Shown here piece by piece: positions 1 to 9,244 of a stretch of 64,000 nt of DNA. Origin of the DNA: Priestia flexa NBRC 15715 (GTDB lineage Bacteria > Bacillota > Bacilli > Bacillales > Bacillaceae_H). Within the stretch, counting starts at the first letter, position 1. The number at the start of each line of letters is the position of its first letter. The notes beneath the pieces are model-generated. The model was not told the origin of the DNA and made no database searches. It was given only the letters and a program-made list of their open reading frames with translations. The position numbers were made by a program, and so were the translations under genes. The stretch lies in the NCBI RefSeq assembly GCF_001591565.1, contig NZ_BCVD01000001.1:62001-126000 (forward strand), in the 5' to 3' direction.

Positions 1-279
1 ATCAACCCCATTGCCGTTTTCTTGGTATGTATGACTTGTTCTTGAAATAACAGCTGCTTGTTCGGATGATTTTGAGAATTCAATATGTTTTTCGTTCGTA
101 CGGTATGCTTTCAATGAATATTGAAGCTCTGATTGAAATTGATTCTTCCGAGATACATCTTTAGCCTTATAGTTTGGCGTATCTACATTTGCAATGTTTT
201 GAGAAATTGTTTGCTGCTTAAGCGTTGAATAATTCAGACCTTGCTCTAATGACTGAATTGTTCCTGAAAATAAACTCAT
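1..279 (-). CDS. flgB: Flagellar basal-body rod protein FlgB (3' part outside window)
   Basis: The visible 93 N-terminal residues begin MSLFSGTIQSLEQGLNYS and carry the flagellar rod/hook N-terminal motif QQTISQNIANVDTPNYKAKD (about residues 23-42), typical of FlgB. The family forms the proximal rod of the flagellar basal body and is exported by the flagellar type III apparatus. The ATG at 277-279 follows an AGGTG ribosome site. The gene is cut by the left window edge, so its C-terminus is missing. In Bacillus flgB is the first gene of the long fla/che operon, and it sits here directly after codY, as expected. A sigma-A promoter and a CodY-like box lie upstream (304-371). Confidence 0.95.
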   Translation of the reverse strand, partial: MSLFSGTIQSLEQGLNYSTLKQQTISQNIANVDTPNYKAKDVSRKNQFQSELQYSLKAYRTNEKHIEFSKSSEQAAVISRTSHTYQENGNGVD

Positions 280-303
280 ATAGGACACCTACTTACCGCG
301 TTT

Positions 304-318
304 AATTTTCTGACAAAT
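304..318 (-). promoter_or_regulatory. Putative CodY box upstream of flgB
   Basis: On the minus strand this reads ATTTGTCAGAAAATT, which matches the CodY consensus AATTTTCWGAAAATT (a palindrome) at 13 of 15 positions. It lies about 20-30 nt downstream of the predicted flgB transcription start and just before its ribosome site, a position suited to repression. CodY is known to bind the fla/che promoter region in B. subtilis. Binding here is inferred. Confidence 0.5.
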
Positions 319-342
319 TTCGACTTTTCTACCATAAAGCCT

Positions 343-371
343 ATTGTAAAAAAAAGTATGCTTCTTGTCTA
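343..371 (-). promoter_or_regulatory. Sigma-A promoter for flgB (fla/che operon)
   Basis: On the minus strand a -35 TAGACA (366-371) and a -10 TACAAT (343-348) are separated by 17 nt; each hexamer differs from consensus at one position. The predicted start is near 336, leaving a leader of about 57 nt to flgB. I did not find a convincing sigma-D promoter next to it. Confidence 0.65.
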
Positions 372-709
372 TACCTAATAAGCAACTTTTGTACTACATT
401 ACTAAAATTTATCATTGAATTTACAAATCTATTTTAACACCTTCAAAATAAATCCGGGCGCTTTTTTCGACAAAATACACCAAATATAATTAATAAGTCT
501 CTGATAAATGACATTAAAAGTAATTTAATTAATTCTTAAACACTAAAATAATCAAAGTTAATCGTTTTTTTGTATAGTCTTAAAGAATTATATTTATTCA
601 AATTAACTAGTTCTTTATGGACTATTTATATTTTAATTAAAAATGGTAATAGTTCTATTAACTCGCATTTTATATAAAAGAGGTACTTTTTTAGGATGGC
701 GATCTTAAC
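372..709. other. AT-rich non-coding gap between codY and flgB
   Basis: Together with the promoter region this forms a gap of about 480 nt without a gene, the longest in the window. It is strongly AT-rich, with many short A and T runs and weak promoter-like hexamers (for example TTGAAG-17-TAAATT around 420-450 on the minus strand). I see no open reading frame with a ribosome site, no tRNA and no strong hairpin apart from the codY terminator at its right end. Confidence 0.6.
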
Positions 710-749
710 AAAAAAAAGAGACCTTTGACTGCTAATCAAAGATCTCTTT
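710..749 (-). terminator. Intrinsic terminator after codY
   Basis: A 14-bp stem (715-728 with 736-749, one G-U pair) with a 7-nt loop is followed on the minus strand by a run of U. It starts 11 nt beyond the codY stop codon and closes the xerC-hslV-hslU-codY transcript before the flagellar operon. Confidence 0.9.
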
Positions 750-759
750 ATTCTAACGA

Positions 760-1539
760 TTAGTTTGATTTTAATTTTGCTAATTCAACAAGAAACTTGC
801 TGTTTAATACTTTAATGTACGTTCCTTTCATTCCTAAAGAACGCGACTCAATTACACCCGCACTTTCAAGCTTACGAAGTGCATTTACAATTACAGAGCG
901 TGTAATCCCTACACGGTCAGCAATTTTGCTTGCTACTAATAAACCTTCATTACCGTTTAGCTCTTCAAAGATATGCTCGATTGCTTCTAATTCACTGTAC
1001 GATAGTGAACTAATTGCCATTTGAACAACCGCTTTGCTACGCGCTTCTTCTTCAATCTCTTCCGCTTTCTCACGAAGAATCTCCATACCGACTACAGTTG
1101 CACCATATTCAGCTAGAATTAAATCATCATCTGCAAAGTTACGATCTAAACGAGCTAATACTAGCGTACCTAACCTTTCCCCTCCACCGATGATTGGAAC
1201 GATTGTTGTTAAACCAGCTTCAAAAAGCTCTTTGTTTTCAACAGGGAACGCTGTGTATTCACTATTAATATCTAAGTTTGAAGATGTTTCAGAAATGTTG
1301 AATAAGTTTTGTGTATACTCTTCTGGGAATTGACGCGCTTCTAACATGCCTTTCATGCGGTCATTTTCAATCTGTTGCTTAACTGCGATTCCTAATAACT
1401 TACCGCGACGACTAACAACAAATACATTCGATTCAATAACTTCACATAAAGTTTCAGCCATTTCTTTAAAGTTTACGGGCTTGCCTGCAGCCTTTTGTAA
1501 CATCGCATTAATCTTTCTAGTTTTTCCTAATAAATCCAT
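760..1539 (-). CDS. codY: GTP/branched-chain amino acid-responsive global regulator CodY
   Basis: The 259-aa product has full family length. The N-terminal GAF domain (about residues 1-155) binds isoleucine, leucine and valine; the C-terminal winged helix-turn-helix has its recognition region around residues 203-222 ([20 protein letters not shown]). CodY represses stationary-phase, amino-acid uptake and biosynthesis, competence and motility genes when GTP and branched-chain amino acids are plentiful. The ATG follows an AGGAGG site. It is the last gene of a xerC-hslV-hslU-codY operon (34 nt after hslU) and has its own terminator. The next operon downstream is fla/che, with a CodY-like box in its leader. 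Confidence 0.98.
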   Translation of the reverse strand: MDLLGKTRKINAMLQKAAGKPVNFKEMAETLCEVIESNVFVVSRRGKLLGIAVKQQIENDRMKGMLEARQFPEEYTQNLFNISETSSNLDINSEYTAFPVENKELFEAGLTTIVPIIGGGERLGTLVLARLDRNFADDDLILAEYGATVVGMEILREKAEEIEEEARSKAVVQMAISSLSYSELEAIEHIFEELNGNEGLLVASKIADRVGITRSVIVNALRKLESAGVIESRSLGMKGTYIKVLNSKFLVELAKLKSN

Positions 1540-1573
1540 TATCTTTGTTCCTCCTGAAATCTCTATTCTATAC

Positions 1574-2974
1574 CTATAAAATAAATTGACTTAAATCTTT
1601 ATTTTTTGCAATCTTCTCTAACTTACTTTCCACGTATTGAGGAGTAATAACAATCTTTTCTAACGTAACTTCTGGCGCTTCAAATGATAGGTCTTCAAGC
1701 AGTCTTTCCAGAATAGTATGAAGTCTTCTTGCCCCAATGTTATCCGTGTCTTGGTTAACTTGAAAGGCAATTTCTGCAATCTTACGTATAGCATCGTCAG
1801 AAAATTCAATTTGTATACCTTCAGTTTCCAATAATGCTACATATTGTTTTAATAGTGCATTATCTGGTTCAACTAAAATACTCATAAAATCTTCTACCGT
1901 TAGTTTTGTCAACTCAACACGAATTGGAAAACGCCCTTGTAATTCCGGAATTAAATCCGAAGGCTTGGAAACATGGAACGCCCCTGCAGCAATAAATAAA
2001 ACATGGTCTGTCTTAATTGCTCCATACTTTGTTACAATTGTAGAACCTTCTACAATTGGTAGAATATCACGTTGTACACCTTCACGTGATACATCCGCTG
2101 AAGATGAGTTACCGCTCTTTTGAGCAATTTTGTCAATTTCATCAATAAAGACAATTCCATACTGTTCTGCACGATGAATTGCTTCTTGCGTTACTTCATC
2201 CATATCAATTAGCTTTTGAGCTTCTTCGTTTGTTAACACTTTACGAGCTTCTCTCACCGTAAGTTTACGCTTTTTCTGTTTCTTTGGCATAAAGTTACTT
2301 AAAGCATCTTGCATATTCATCCCCATCTGTTCCATACCCGAACCTTGCAGCATATCAAACATAGAAGGCTGTTGTTCTTCTACCTCAATTGTTACATAAT
2401 GATCCTCAAGTTCTCCAAGGGCTAACTGATGGGCAATTTGCTTGCGCTTTGTTTCAACATTTACTTCTTCTTCTTGTTCTGCTTGAGTATCGGCTTGCTG
2501 TGAATTATTGGAGAAAATCATTTCAAATGGATTCTTAAATGTCTGCTGCTTTTTCTTGCTTGGAACTAAAAGCTCAACAAGACGCCTATTGGCATTTCTT
2601 TGAGCACTGTCGGATACAGAAACCATTTTTTCTTCCTTCACTAAACGAACAGATGTCTCAACTAAATCACGAACCATCGATTCTACATCACGACCAACGT
2701 AGCCAACCTCTGTAAACTTTGTTGCTTCTACCTTAACGAAAGGTGCACCAACAAGCTTTGCAAGCCTGCGCGCAATTTCCGTTTTACCAACACCAGTTGG
2801 CCCAATCATTAAAATATTTTTGGGAACAACTTCGTCTTTCAAAGCTTCGTTTAATAAACTACGTCGATAGCGATTCCTTAGCGCAACCGCAACCGCTTTT
2901 TTTGCACTTGTTTGGCCAACAATATACTGATCAAGCTTTTCAACAATTTGTCGAGGCGTTAAATGAGAATTCAT
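1574..2974 (-). CDS. hslU: HslU (ClpY) ATPase subunit of the HslVU protease
   Basis: This 466-aa AAA+ ATPase unfolds substrates and feeds them to the HslV peptidase. Walker A GPTGVGKT is at residues 58-65 and a Walker B segment [10 protein letters not shown] lies near residue 250, after the family's intermediate I-domain (about 110-240, glutamine- and acid-rich). The C-terminal region carries the conserved sensor-2 stretch [15 protein letters not shown]. The ATG follows an AAAGGGGAT site, 15 nt after hslV, consistent with co-translation of the two subunits. It is called ClpY in B. subtilis. Confidence 0.97.
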   Translation of the reverse strand: MNSHLTPRQIVEKLDQYIVGQTSAKKAVAVALRNRYRRSLLNEALKDEVVPKNILMIGPTGVGKTEIARRLAKLVGAPFVKVEATKFTEVGYVGRDVESMVRDLVETSVRLVKEEKMVSVSDSAQRNANRRLVELLVPSKKKQQTFKNPFEMIFSNNSQQADTQAEQEEEVNVETKRKQIAHQLALGELEDHYVTIEVEEQQPSMFDMLQGSGMEQMGMNMQDALSNFMPKKQKKRKLTVREARKVLTNEEAQKLIDMDEVTQEAIHRAEQYGIVFIDEIDKIAQKSGNSSSADVSREGVQRDILPIVEGSTIVTKYGAIKTDHVLFIAAGAFHVSKPSDLIPELQGRFPIRVELTKLTVEDFMSILVEPDNALLKQYVALLETEGIQIEFSDDAIRKIAEIAFQVNQDTDNIGARRLHTILERLLEDLSFEAPEVTLEKIVITPQYVESKLEKIAKNKDLSQFIL

Positions 2975-2989
2975 AGAAAATCCCCTTTC

Positions 2990-3532
2990 CTACAGTTCTT
3001 CTACAATAATTTGATTATTCGTATACACACAAATCTCACTTGCAACATCCAAAGCAGCTTTTGCAATTTCTTTTGCAGTTAAATGTTCTCCAGCATGCTG
3101 TTTTAATGCACGGCCAGCCGATAATGCATAATTCCCACCAGAACCGATAGCTAAAATCCCATCATCAGGCTCAATGACCTCACCTGTTCCCGAAACCAAT
3201 AGTAAGCTATCTTTGTTCATCACAATCAGCATAGCTTCTAGTTTGCGTAAAACTTTATCACTTCGCCATTGTTTTGCTAATTCAACTGATGCGCGCTGTA
3301 AATTGCCGTTATACTCTTCTAATTTACTCTCAAACATTTCAAACAGTGTGAACGCATCAGCAACTGAACCTGCAAATCCAGCCAAAACCTGTCCTTGAAA
3401 TAAGCGACGTACTTTTTTAGCTGTATGTTTCATCACAACAGCATTTCCAAACGTCACTTGCCCATCACCTGACATAGCACATTGACCATTATGTTGAACG
3501 GCAAAAATCGTTGTAGCATGAAATGTAGACAT
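2990..3532 (-). CDS. hslV: HslV (ClpQ) peptidase subunit with N-terminal serine
   Basis: The 180-aa proteasome beta-type subunit begins [12 protein letters not shown], with [11 protein letters not shown] near residue 20 and [16 protein letters not shown] near residue 130. Most HslV proteins use a threonine exposed by removal of the start methionine. Here residue 2 is serine, as in B. subtilis ClpQ, which works as an N-terminal serine protease. Partner: HslU, encoded immediately downstream. The start is supported by a GGAGG-type site (minus strand AAGGAGGAGTTAG) before the ATG. Confidence 0.97.
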   Translation of the reverse strand: MSTFHATTIFAVQHNGQCAMSGDGQVTFGNAVVMKHTAKKVRRLFQGQVLAGFAGSVADAFTLFEMFESKLEEYNGNLQRASVELAKQWRSDKVLRKLEAMLIVMNKDSLLLVSGTGEVIEPDDGILAIGSGGNYALSAGRALKQHAGEHLTAKEIAKAALDVASEICVYTNNQIIVEEL

Positions 3533-3550
3533 AATAACTAACTCCTCCTT

Positions 3551-4453
3551 CTATGCACGAGGATGATGATTCATATATACTGTTTTTAACCGATCCTTCG
3601 TTACATGCGTATATATTTGAGTTGTGGATAAATTTTCATGACCAAGTAGCTCTTGAACCGTACGTAAGTCGGCTCCTTCATTTAATAAATGCGTAGCAAA
3701 GGTATGACGTAAAACGTGAGGACTAATATGTATGTTCTCTGCCGTTTTATTCATGAGTTTTTCAATAACTAAGCGAATACCTCTATCCGTCAATGTTGTT
3801 CCGCGATTATTTAAAAAGAGCGCATTCGTATTGGTAGCGCTTTTGCTTTTCAACTGCACTCGCCCATTCTGTATATATGTATGAAGAGAGTCTTTTGCAT
3901 ATTTACCAAATGGAACGTAACGCTGTTTTTTTCCTTTTCCATGCACAAGAAGCGTTTGAAGTGAAAAGTCAATATCACTAAGCTGAATGGCTGCGCATTC
4001 GCTCACACGAATTCCCGTAGCATACATTAATTCAAGGAGCGCTTGATTACGCTGGCCAAGCGGCGTAGTAAGATCATTTAACTCAAACAGTTTCATCAGC
4101 TCTTCCGCATAAAGAAAGCGTGGCGTATACTGATCTTTTTTCGGCAATGAAACAAGCGCAAACGGATTTTCAACCACTATTTGTTCACGATACAAATATC
4201 GATAAAGGCTTCGTAAACATGAAATCTTTCTCGACATTGATTTTTTTGAATATGACTTTTCATATAACCTTGTTAAAAACAGTCTTGCATCTGCATATGT
4301 AACATCTTGTAAATTTTGTATTTGTTCTGCTTCTAAAAAAGAGATGAATGACTCAATATCTTTTTTATAGCAATCAACTGTATATTGTGAATAGTTCTTT
4401 TCAATTTGTAAATATTCTAGGAAGGAATTTAAAGAAACTTTAACAAATTCCAC
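3551..4453 (-). CDS. xerC: Tyrosine recombinase XerC (CodV)
   Basis: This 300-aa site-specific recombinase resolves chromosome dimers at dif together with XerD. The N-terminal SAM-like core-binding domain covers about residues 5-90. The catalytic domain has Arg149 (ATGIRVSE), Lys around 173-175 (HGKGKKQR), His246/Arg249 (HVLRH), His272 (LLGHENLSTTQIYTH) and nucleophile Tyr281. The start is GTG at 4451-4453, placed correctly behind GAGGTGAT; an ATG 4 nt upstream is out of frame and stops after five codons. First gene of the xerC-hslV-hslU-codY group. Confidence 0.96.
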   Translation of the reverse strand: MEFVKVSLNSFLEYLQIEKNYSQYTVDCYKKDIESFISFLEAEQIQNLQDVTYADARLFLTRLYEKSYSKKSMSRKISCLRSLYRYLYREQIVVENPFALVSLPKKDQYTPRFLYAEELMKLFELNDLTTPLGQRNQALLELMYATGIRVSECAAIQLSDIDFSLQTLLVHGKGKKQRYVPFGKYAKDSLHTYIQNGRVQLKSKSATNTNALFLNNRGTTLTDRGIRLVIEKLMNKTAENIHISPHVLRHTFATHLLNEGADLRTVQELLGHENLSTTQIYTHVTKDRLKTVYMNHHPRA

Positions 4454-4466
4454 TCATATCACCTCA

Positions 4467-4505
4467 CAAGGGCTACTAAATATTATCACAATTCAGTAGC
4501 CCTTG
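4467..4505 (-). repeat. Perfect 11-bp inverted repeat between trmFO and xerC
   Basis: CAAGGGCTACT (4467-4477) and its exact reverse complement (4495-4505) flank a 17-nt loop. On the minus-strand RNA the hairpin ends directly before the xerC ribosome site GAGGTGAT. No U-run follows on either strand, so it is not a standard terminator. It may protect or separate the two mRNA halves or modulate xerC translation; the role is unknown. Confidence 0.6.
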
Positions 4506-4517
4506 CAAACAATTTCG

Positions 4518-5822
4518 TTATTTTGTTGTAAAATTCTGAATAGTTTCTAATGCTCTTGTAGCGAGCGCTTCATTTCGCTCTTTTTTGTTTTTAATACGGA
4601 CTTCTAGCTCTTTAAACAAGCCAAAGTTTGCGTTCATCGGCTGGAAATTTTTAGCGTTTGTATGCGTAATATAGTGAGCCATACTTCCAATTGCTGTTTC
4701 TTGAGGTAGGACAACTAACTCTTCTCCTAAAACGTAACGGGCTGCATTCATTCCAGCCATTAGACCGCTAGCAGCAGATTCAACATAGCCTTCTACTCCC
4801 GTCATCTGACCAGCAAAGAACAAATCTTCACGTTCGCGATATTGGTAAGTTGGGCGAAGTAGTTTCGGAGAGTTAATGAACGTATTGCGGTGCATTACTC
4901 CGTAGCGAACAACTTCAGCATTTTCAAGGCCAGGAATTAAGCTTAATACCTCTTTTTGAGCTCCCCACTTTAAGTGCGTTTGGAAACCAACGATATTATA
5001 AAGCGTTCCTGCTGCATCGTCTTGGCGTAATTGTACAACAGCGTAAGGTCGTTTACCGGTTTTGGGATCTTCTAACCCTACAGGCTTAAGTGGTCCAAAC
5101 AACATCGTTTTTTCTCCACGCGCTGCCATTACTTCAATTGGCATACAACCTTCAAAGTAGATTTCCTTTTCGAACTCTTTTAAAGGTACTACTTCAGCAT
5201 CAATTAATGCTTGGTGAAACTTCGTAAACTCTTCTTTTGTCATTGGGCAGTTTAAATAAGCTGCTTCACCTTTATCATAACGTGATTTTAAATATACCTT
5301 GTCCATATCAATGCTGTCTTTTTCAATGATTGGAGCCGCCGCGTCATAAAAATAAAGATAGTCTTCACCTGTTAAAGTACGTAGCTGTTCTGATAAATCT
5401 TTTGATGTCAATGGACCTGTTGCAATAATTGTTGGGCCTTTTGGAATTTCCGTAATTTCTTCGTGTACAACTTCGACATTCGGGTGATTTTTTACACTTT
5501 CCGTTACGCGCGCTGCAAACTCATGACGATCTACAGCTAAAGCGCCACCTGCCGGAACTGCGCACGCATCTGCTGATTCAATAATAATTGAGTCTAGCTT
5601 ACGCATCTCTTCTTTTAATACTCCAACTGCATTTGTTAAAGTATTGGCACGAAGTGAGTTACTACATACTAATTCAGCAAATTTATCTGTATGATGCGCT
5701 GGTGTCTGCTTTACCGGACGCATTTCATAAAGTCTTACTTTTAATCCTCTTTTCGCAATTTGCCAAGCGGCCTCGCTTCCAGCAAGACCAGCACCAATTA
5801 CGTTAATTACTTGTTCTGTCAT
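4518..5822 (-). CDS. trmFO: TrmFO, folate/FAD-dependent tRNA (uracil-54-C5) methyltransferase
   Basis: The 434-aa flavoprotein makes ribothymidine at position 54 of tRNA, using methylenetetrahydrofolate as carbon donor. Evidence: FAD-binding start [20 protein letters not shown], the conserved CSNSLR segment (about residue 54), and the C-terminal [19 protein letters not shown] typical of TrmFO/Gid. I chose the ATG at 5822 because GGAGG lies 7 nt upstream; a start ten codons earlier lacks a ribosome site. An extended -10 promoter lies at 5859-5867. Its position between topA and xerC is the standard Bacillus order. Confidence 0.97.
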   Translation of the reverse strand: MTEQVINVIGAGLAGSEAAWQIAKRGLKVRLYEMRPVKQTPAHHTDKFAELVCSNSLRANTLTNAVGVLKEEMRKLDSIIIESADACAVPAGGALAVDRHEFAARVTESVKNHPNVEVVHEEITEIPKGPTIIATGPLTSKDLSEQLRTLTGEDYLYFYDAAAPIIEKDSIDMDKVYLKSRYDKGEAAYLNCPMTKEEFTKFHQALIDAEVVPLKEFEKEIYFEGCMPIEVMAARGEKTMLFGPLKPVGLEDPKTGKRPYAVVQLRQDDAAGTLYNIVGFQTHLKWGAQKEVLSLIPGLENAEVVRYGVMHRNTFINSPKLLRPTYQYREREDLFFAGQMTGVEGYVESAASGLMAGMNAARYVLGEELVVLPQETAIGSMAHYITHTNAKNFQPMNANFGLFKELEVRIKNKKERNEALATRALETIQNFTTK

Positions 5823-5858
5823 GTTCAATCCTCCAACTAAAATATCAAACAAAGAAGT

Positions 5859-5867
5859 ATTATAACA
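5859..5867 (-). promoter_or_regulatory. Extended -10 promoter for trmFO
   Basis: The minus strand reads TGTTATAAT, a TG-N-TATAAT extended -10 with a perfect hexamer. The -35 is poor (TTAAAC at 19 nt), which the extended element could offset. It lies about 35 nt before the trmFO start. Confidence 0.55.
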
Positions 5868-5924
5868 TACCTTTTTTCTGTTTGTTTAATCGTTTATCTC
5901 CACTCGCTGCTACTTTTTTTCTCA

Positions 5925-5996
5925 AAAAAATACGACGCCATGTAAATGAGTCGCTAAGAACGTTTCCATTTTAGCACACTACCTCATGTCGTCGCA
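5925..5996 (-). terminator. Probable branched terminator after topA
   Basis: Outer arms 5987-5996 and 5935-5944 pair over 10 positions with one mismatch; an inner 5-bp hairpin joins 5973-5977 with 5955-5959. On the minus strand the outer stem is followed by TATTTTTTT. The U-tract after a GC-containing stem suggests termination of topA mRNA. The long, internally structured loop (about 42 nt) is unusual. Confidence 0.55.
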
Positions 5997-6062
5997 CTTA
6001 TATCCTTCATAATAATCAATCATTCATCGTTACAATTTATTCTAAATAACTAACCGCGCTTC

Positions 6063-8138
6063 TTATTGTTGCGTTTCTTCCTTATAATCACAGCTTGTGC
6101 AAACTACTTGCGTTCCTTTTTTCTGCTTTTTCTCTACAAGTAAGCTCTCACACTTTGGACACTTTCTAGCAATTGGCTTATCCCAAGAAATGAATTCACA
6201 GCTTGGAAAACGATCACAGCCATAGAAAGTACGTTTTTTCTTGGACTTACGTTCTACGATGTTCCCTTCTTCACACGTCGGGCACTTTACGCCAATTTCT
6301 TTGACAATTGGCTTTGTATTACGACATTCTGGAAAGTTTGAACATGCCATGAACTTTCCATAGCGCCCCATTTTAAATACCATTGGTGATCCACAAGCTT
6401 CACAGTCTTCTCCAGCAGGTTCGTCTTTGATCTCTACTTCACGCATTTCTTTTTCTGCTTTTTCAAGCCTCTTTTCAAAATCGCGATAAAATTCGTCAAT
6501 AACCTTAACCCACTGTACGCTTCCTTCTTCCACCTTATCAAGGTCCGTTTCCATTTTAGCTGTGAATTCAACATCTAAAATTTCAGGGAAAAATTCTAAA
6601 ATAAGTTCTAGCACAATCCCACCAAGTTCCGTTGGTACAAAGCGCTTGTTCTCTAAAGCAACATATCCGCGTTTTTGAATCGTATCAAGCGTTGGTGCAT
6701 AGGTGGATGGTCTTCCTATCCCTAATTCTTCAAGCGTTTTAACTAATCTCGCTTCCGTATAACGCGGTGGTGGCTGTGTGTAATGCTGCTTTGGCTCAAT
6801 ATCTTTTGAATAAGCTGTTTCCCCTTCTTCTAAGTTTGGAAGCTGCTTTTCTTTTTCTTCGACTTGGTCATCGCTACCTTCTACATATAGCTTCATAAAC
6901 CCAGGAAACTTCACTTTTGACCCATTTGCTCGAAACGTTACGTCACCATTTTTTAAATCAACAGCCATTGTATCCATTACGGCCGAAGACATTTGGCTTG
7001 CTAAGAAGCGTTCCCAAACAAGCTTGTATAAACGAAACTGATCTCTTGATAAAAATTCCTTCACATCTGCAGGTTTACGCATTGCCGAAGTAGGACGAAT
7101 TGCTTCGTGAGCATCTTGTGAGTTGGCTTGCTTCTTTTCTTTTTTCTTTTCTTGTGCTAAATAGTCATTGCCATATGCGTTTAAAATGTACTCTTTTGCT
7201 TCTTCTTGCGCTGTTTCAGAGATACGGGTTGAATCGGTACGCATGTACGTAATTAAACCAACGGTTCCTTCTTTCCCTAAATCAATACCTTCGTATAGCT
7301 GCTGAGCAATCATCATTGTTTTCTTTGCTCTAAAATTCAGCTTTCGTGCTGCTTCTTGTTGAAGAGAAGAAGTTGTAAAGGAAGGAGCTGGATTTCGTTT
7401 TCTTTCTTTTTTTGTTACTTTTGAAATCTTAAACTCGTTACCTTCTATCGTTTGAAGAATGGCTTTTACTTCTTCTTCATTGGAAAGGTTTGCTTTCTTC
7501 CCTTTGTACTCAATTAGCGATCCTTCAAACTGATCGTTATCTTTTTGGAAAGTTGCTTGTACCGTCCAATACTCTTCCGGCTCAAAGTCCGTAATTTCTT
7601 TTTCACGATCAATGATTAAGCGTACTGCAATCGATTGAACACGTCCAGCGCTTAATCCTTTTTTCACTTTCTTCCATAGTAATGGACTAATGTTATATCC
7701 CACTAATCGGTCCAAAATACGTCTTGCTTGCTGCGCATCAACTAAATCCATATTGATTGCACGTGGATGTTTAAAAGACTCTTTAATTGCATCTTTTGTA
7801 ATTTCATTAAATACAACGCGACAGTCTGATGCAATATCTACATCTAGGCTATGAGCCAAGTGCCATGCAATGGCTTCACCTTCACGATCTGGATCGGCTG
7901 CTAGATAAATCTTTTTCGCTTTTTTAGCTGCTGTTTTTAAATCTTTCAGTACCGGTCCCTTACCACGAATGGTAATATACTTTGGATTATAGTTATGTTC
8001 AGTATCAATGCCCATTTGACTTTTGGGTAAATCACGAACATGTCCCATCGATGCTTTCACTTTATATTTTTTTCCTAAATAGCGTTCAATTGTTTTGGCC
8101 TTAGCAGGCGATTCTACAATTACTAGGTAGTCAGACAT
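6063..8138 (-). CDS. topA: DNA topoisomerase I (TopA)
   Basis: This 691-aa type IA topoisomerase relaxes negative supercoils. The Toprim domain comes first ([17 protein letters not shown], then [10 protein letters not shown]), followed by the active-site segment [14 protein letters not shown] (Tyr near residue 298). Three C-terminal zinc ribbons carry Cys pairs (CEACGSP...CSNFPEC; CPTCEEG...CDRFPSC; CPKCESL...CTSC). The length equals that of the B. subtilis enzyme. The ATG follows GAGGAGGAG. dprA lies upstream (154-nt gap, no clear promoter found) and trmFO downstream. Confidence 0.98.
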   Translation of the reverse strand: MSDYLVIVESPAKAKTIERYLGKKYKVKASMGHVRDLPKSQMGIDTEHNYNPKYITIRGKGPVLKDLKTAAKKAKKIYLAADPDREGEAIAWHLAHSLDVDIASDCRVVFNEITKDAIKESFKHPRAINMDLVDAQQARRILDRLVGYNISPLLWKKVKKGLSAGRVQSIAVRLIIDREKEITDFEPEEYWTVQATFQKDNDQFEGSLIEYKGKKANLSNEEEVKAILQTIEGNEFKISKVTKKERKRNPAPSFTTSSLQQEAARKLNFRAKKTMMIAQQLYEGIDLGKEGTVGLITYMRTDSTRISETAQEEAKEYILNAYGNDYLAQEKKKEKKQANSQDAHEAIRPTSAMRKPADVKEFLSRDQFRLYKLVWERFLASQMSSAVMDTMAVDLKNGDVTFRANGSKVKFPGFMKLYVEGSDDQVEEKEKQLPNLEEGETAYSKDIEPKQHYTQPPPRYTEARLVKTLEELGIGRPSTYAPTLDTIQKRGYVALENKRFVPTELGGIVLELILEFFPEILDVEFTAKMETDLDKVEEGSVQWVKVIDEFYRDFEKRLEKAEKEMREVEIKDEPAGEDCEACGSPMVFKMGRYGKFMACSNFPECRNTKPIVKEIGVKCPTCEEGNIVERKSKKKRTFYGCDRFPSCEFISWDKPIARKCPKCESLLVEKKQKKGTQVVCTSCDYKEETQQ

Positions 8139-8292
8139 CTATTTGCTCCTCCTCAAGAGGTAAAATAAAACCTTCATTATTATTAATTAATCTTTTTTTT
8201 ATCATATTGTATCAAATACTTTTCTCTAAATTTCGTTATGTTTCAGTAATACTCTTTCATCTTACAAATCATACATCTTTCCAAATAAAAAA

Positions 8293-9183
8293 TTACCTAT
8301 GACTTTGGAATCGATGTAATTCACTTATTATATCTGTAGGGTTCTGTACAAGCTTCGCACCCATTTGAATCAGTTTGTTTACTCCTTTTGAAGCATCATC
8401 TGTAATAGGGCCAGGTATAGCAAATACTTCCCTTCCTTGTTGAAGTGCTTGATCAGCTGTAATAAATGAACCACTTCGCTCTTTAGCTTGAACCACAACT
8501 GTACCACTTGTCAAGCCACTAATAATTCGATTCCGCTTTGGAAAGTGCCACTTGGCTGGTTTAGTCGGTGGCGGATACTCTGACACCAATAAATGGTTAT
8601 GAGCAATTTCATTTGCTAATGGAAGATTATGCTTTGGATAGATATTATAAAAGCCACTTCCTAAAACTGCAATAGTTTTTGCTTGTTTAGCAATGGCTAG
8701 CTGATGAGCAGCTGTGTCAATACCCAAAGCTAATCCGCTTACAATTACAAATTGATTATGAAGCAACGGAGCTAAAACCGATTGTATAGCATCATATCCA
8801 TACTGAGTAGGCTGTCTTGTTCCAACCACGCTTAAACAATCTTTATACTGAAATAATGACAAATCTCCTTTACAGAACAAAACCCAAGGTGGATCATAGA
8901 TATTTTTTAATAAATGGGGGTATTCATCATCAATAATTGTTATACAGTAAATACTTTGCTCTTCATATTTATTTAGAATATCTTGTATTGGAATAGTTTG
9001 CAAATATTTTTTCACTTGACATGCTCGATTGAATGGAACCTGAAGGATTTGCTGAAGGTCATTCGGAGAATAATTGTACAGATGTTGAAGAGAAGAATCA
9101 TACTGAAGAAACGAAAAGATTTGCTTCCAAGTCAATAGCTGACAATGCGATAAGTGAATTATTTTTTTGCGCAACTCATCCAT
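8293..9183 (-). CDS. dprA: DNA processing protein DprA (Smf)
   Basis: The 296-aa DprA/Smf protein loads RecA onto incoming single-stranded DNA during transformation. The Rossmann-like core holds VVGTRQPTQYG, SGLALGIDTAAHQLAI, AVLGSGFYNIYP and KRNRIISGLTSGTVVVQA, followed by REVFAIPGPI. The N-terminal SAM-like region is present and the extra C-terminal DML1-type winged helix of some homologues is absent, as in Bacillus. The ATG at 9183 has AGGAG 8 nt upstream; an in-frame start 14 codons earlier would overlap the sucD terminator. A competence-related promoter was not recognised. Confidence 0.93.
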   Translation of the reverse strand: MDELRKKIIHLSHCQLLTWKQIFSFLQYDSSLQHLYNYSPNDLQQILQVPFNRACQVKKYLQTIPIQDILNKYEEQSIYCITIIDDEYPHLLKNIYDPPWVLFCKGDLSLFQYKDCLSVVGTRQPTQYGYDAIQSVLAPLLHNQFVIVSGLALGIDTAAHQLAIAKQAKTIAVLGSGFYNIYPKHNLPLANEIAHNHLLVSEYPPPTKPAKWHFPKRNRIISGLTSGTVVVQAKERSGSFITADQALQQGREVFAIPGPITDDASKGVNKLIQMGAKLVQNPTDIISELHRFQSHR

Positions 9184-9207
9184 ATCATCGACTCCTTTTA
9201 TGGCATA

Positions 9208-9239
9208 GAAAATAGTCCTCAGCAAGGAGGACCATTTTT
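9208..9239 (-). terminator. Intrinsic terminator after sucD
   Basis: The stem GTCCTC/GAGGAC (9215-9220 with 9227-9232, extendable by G-U and A-U pairs) has a 6-nt loop and a short U-run on both strands. It starts just past the sucD stop codon and overlaps the region before the dprA start. Confidence 0.75.
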
Positions 9240-9244
9240 ATGCT

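Noticed and set aside
280-709. Possible sigma-D promoter or small RNA in the codY-flgB gap
   Set aside because: No GCCGATAT-type -10 was found and no hairpin-terminated transcript could be outlined, apart from the codY terminator.
797-1579. Open frames on the plus strand opposite codY
   Set aside because: No ribosome sites and no recognisable protein; they are shadows of codY, as are most other antisense frames in the window.
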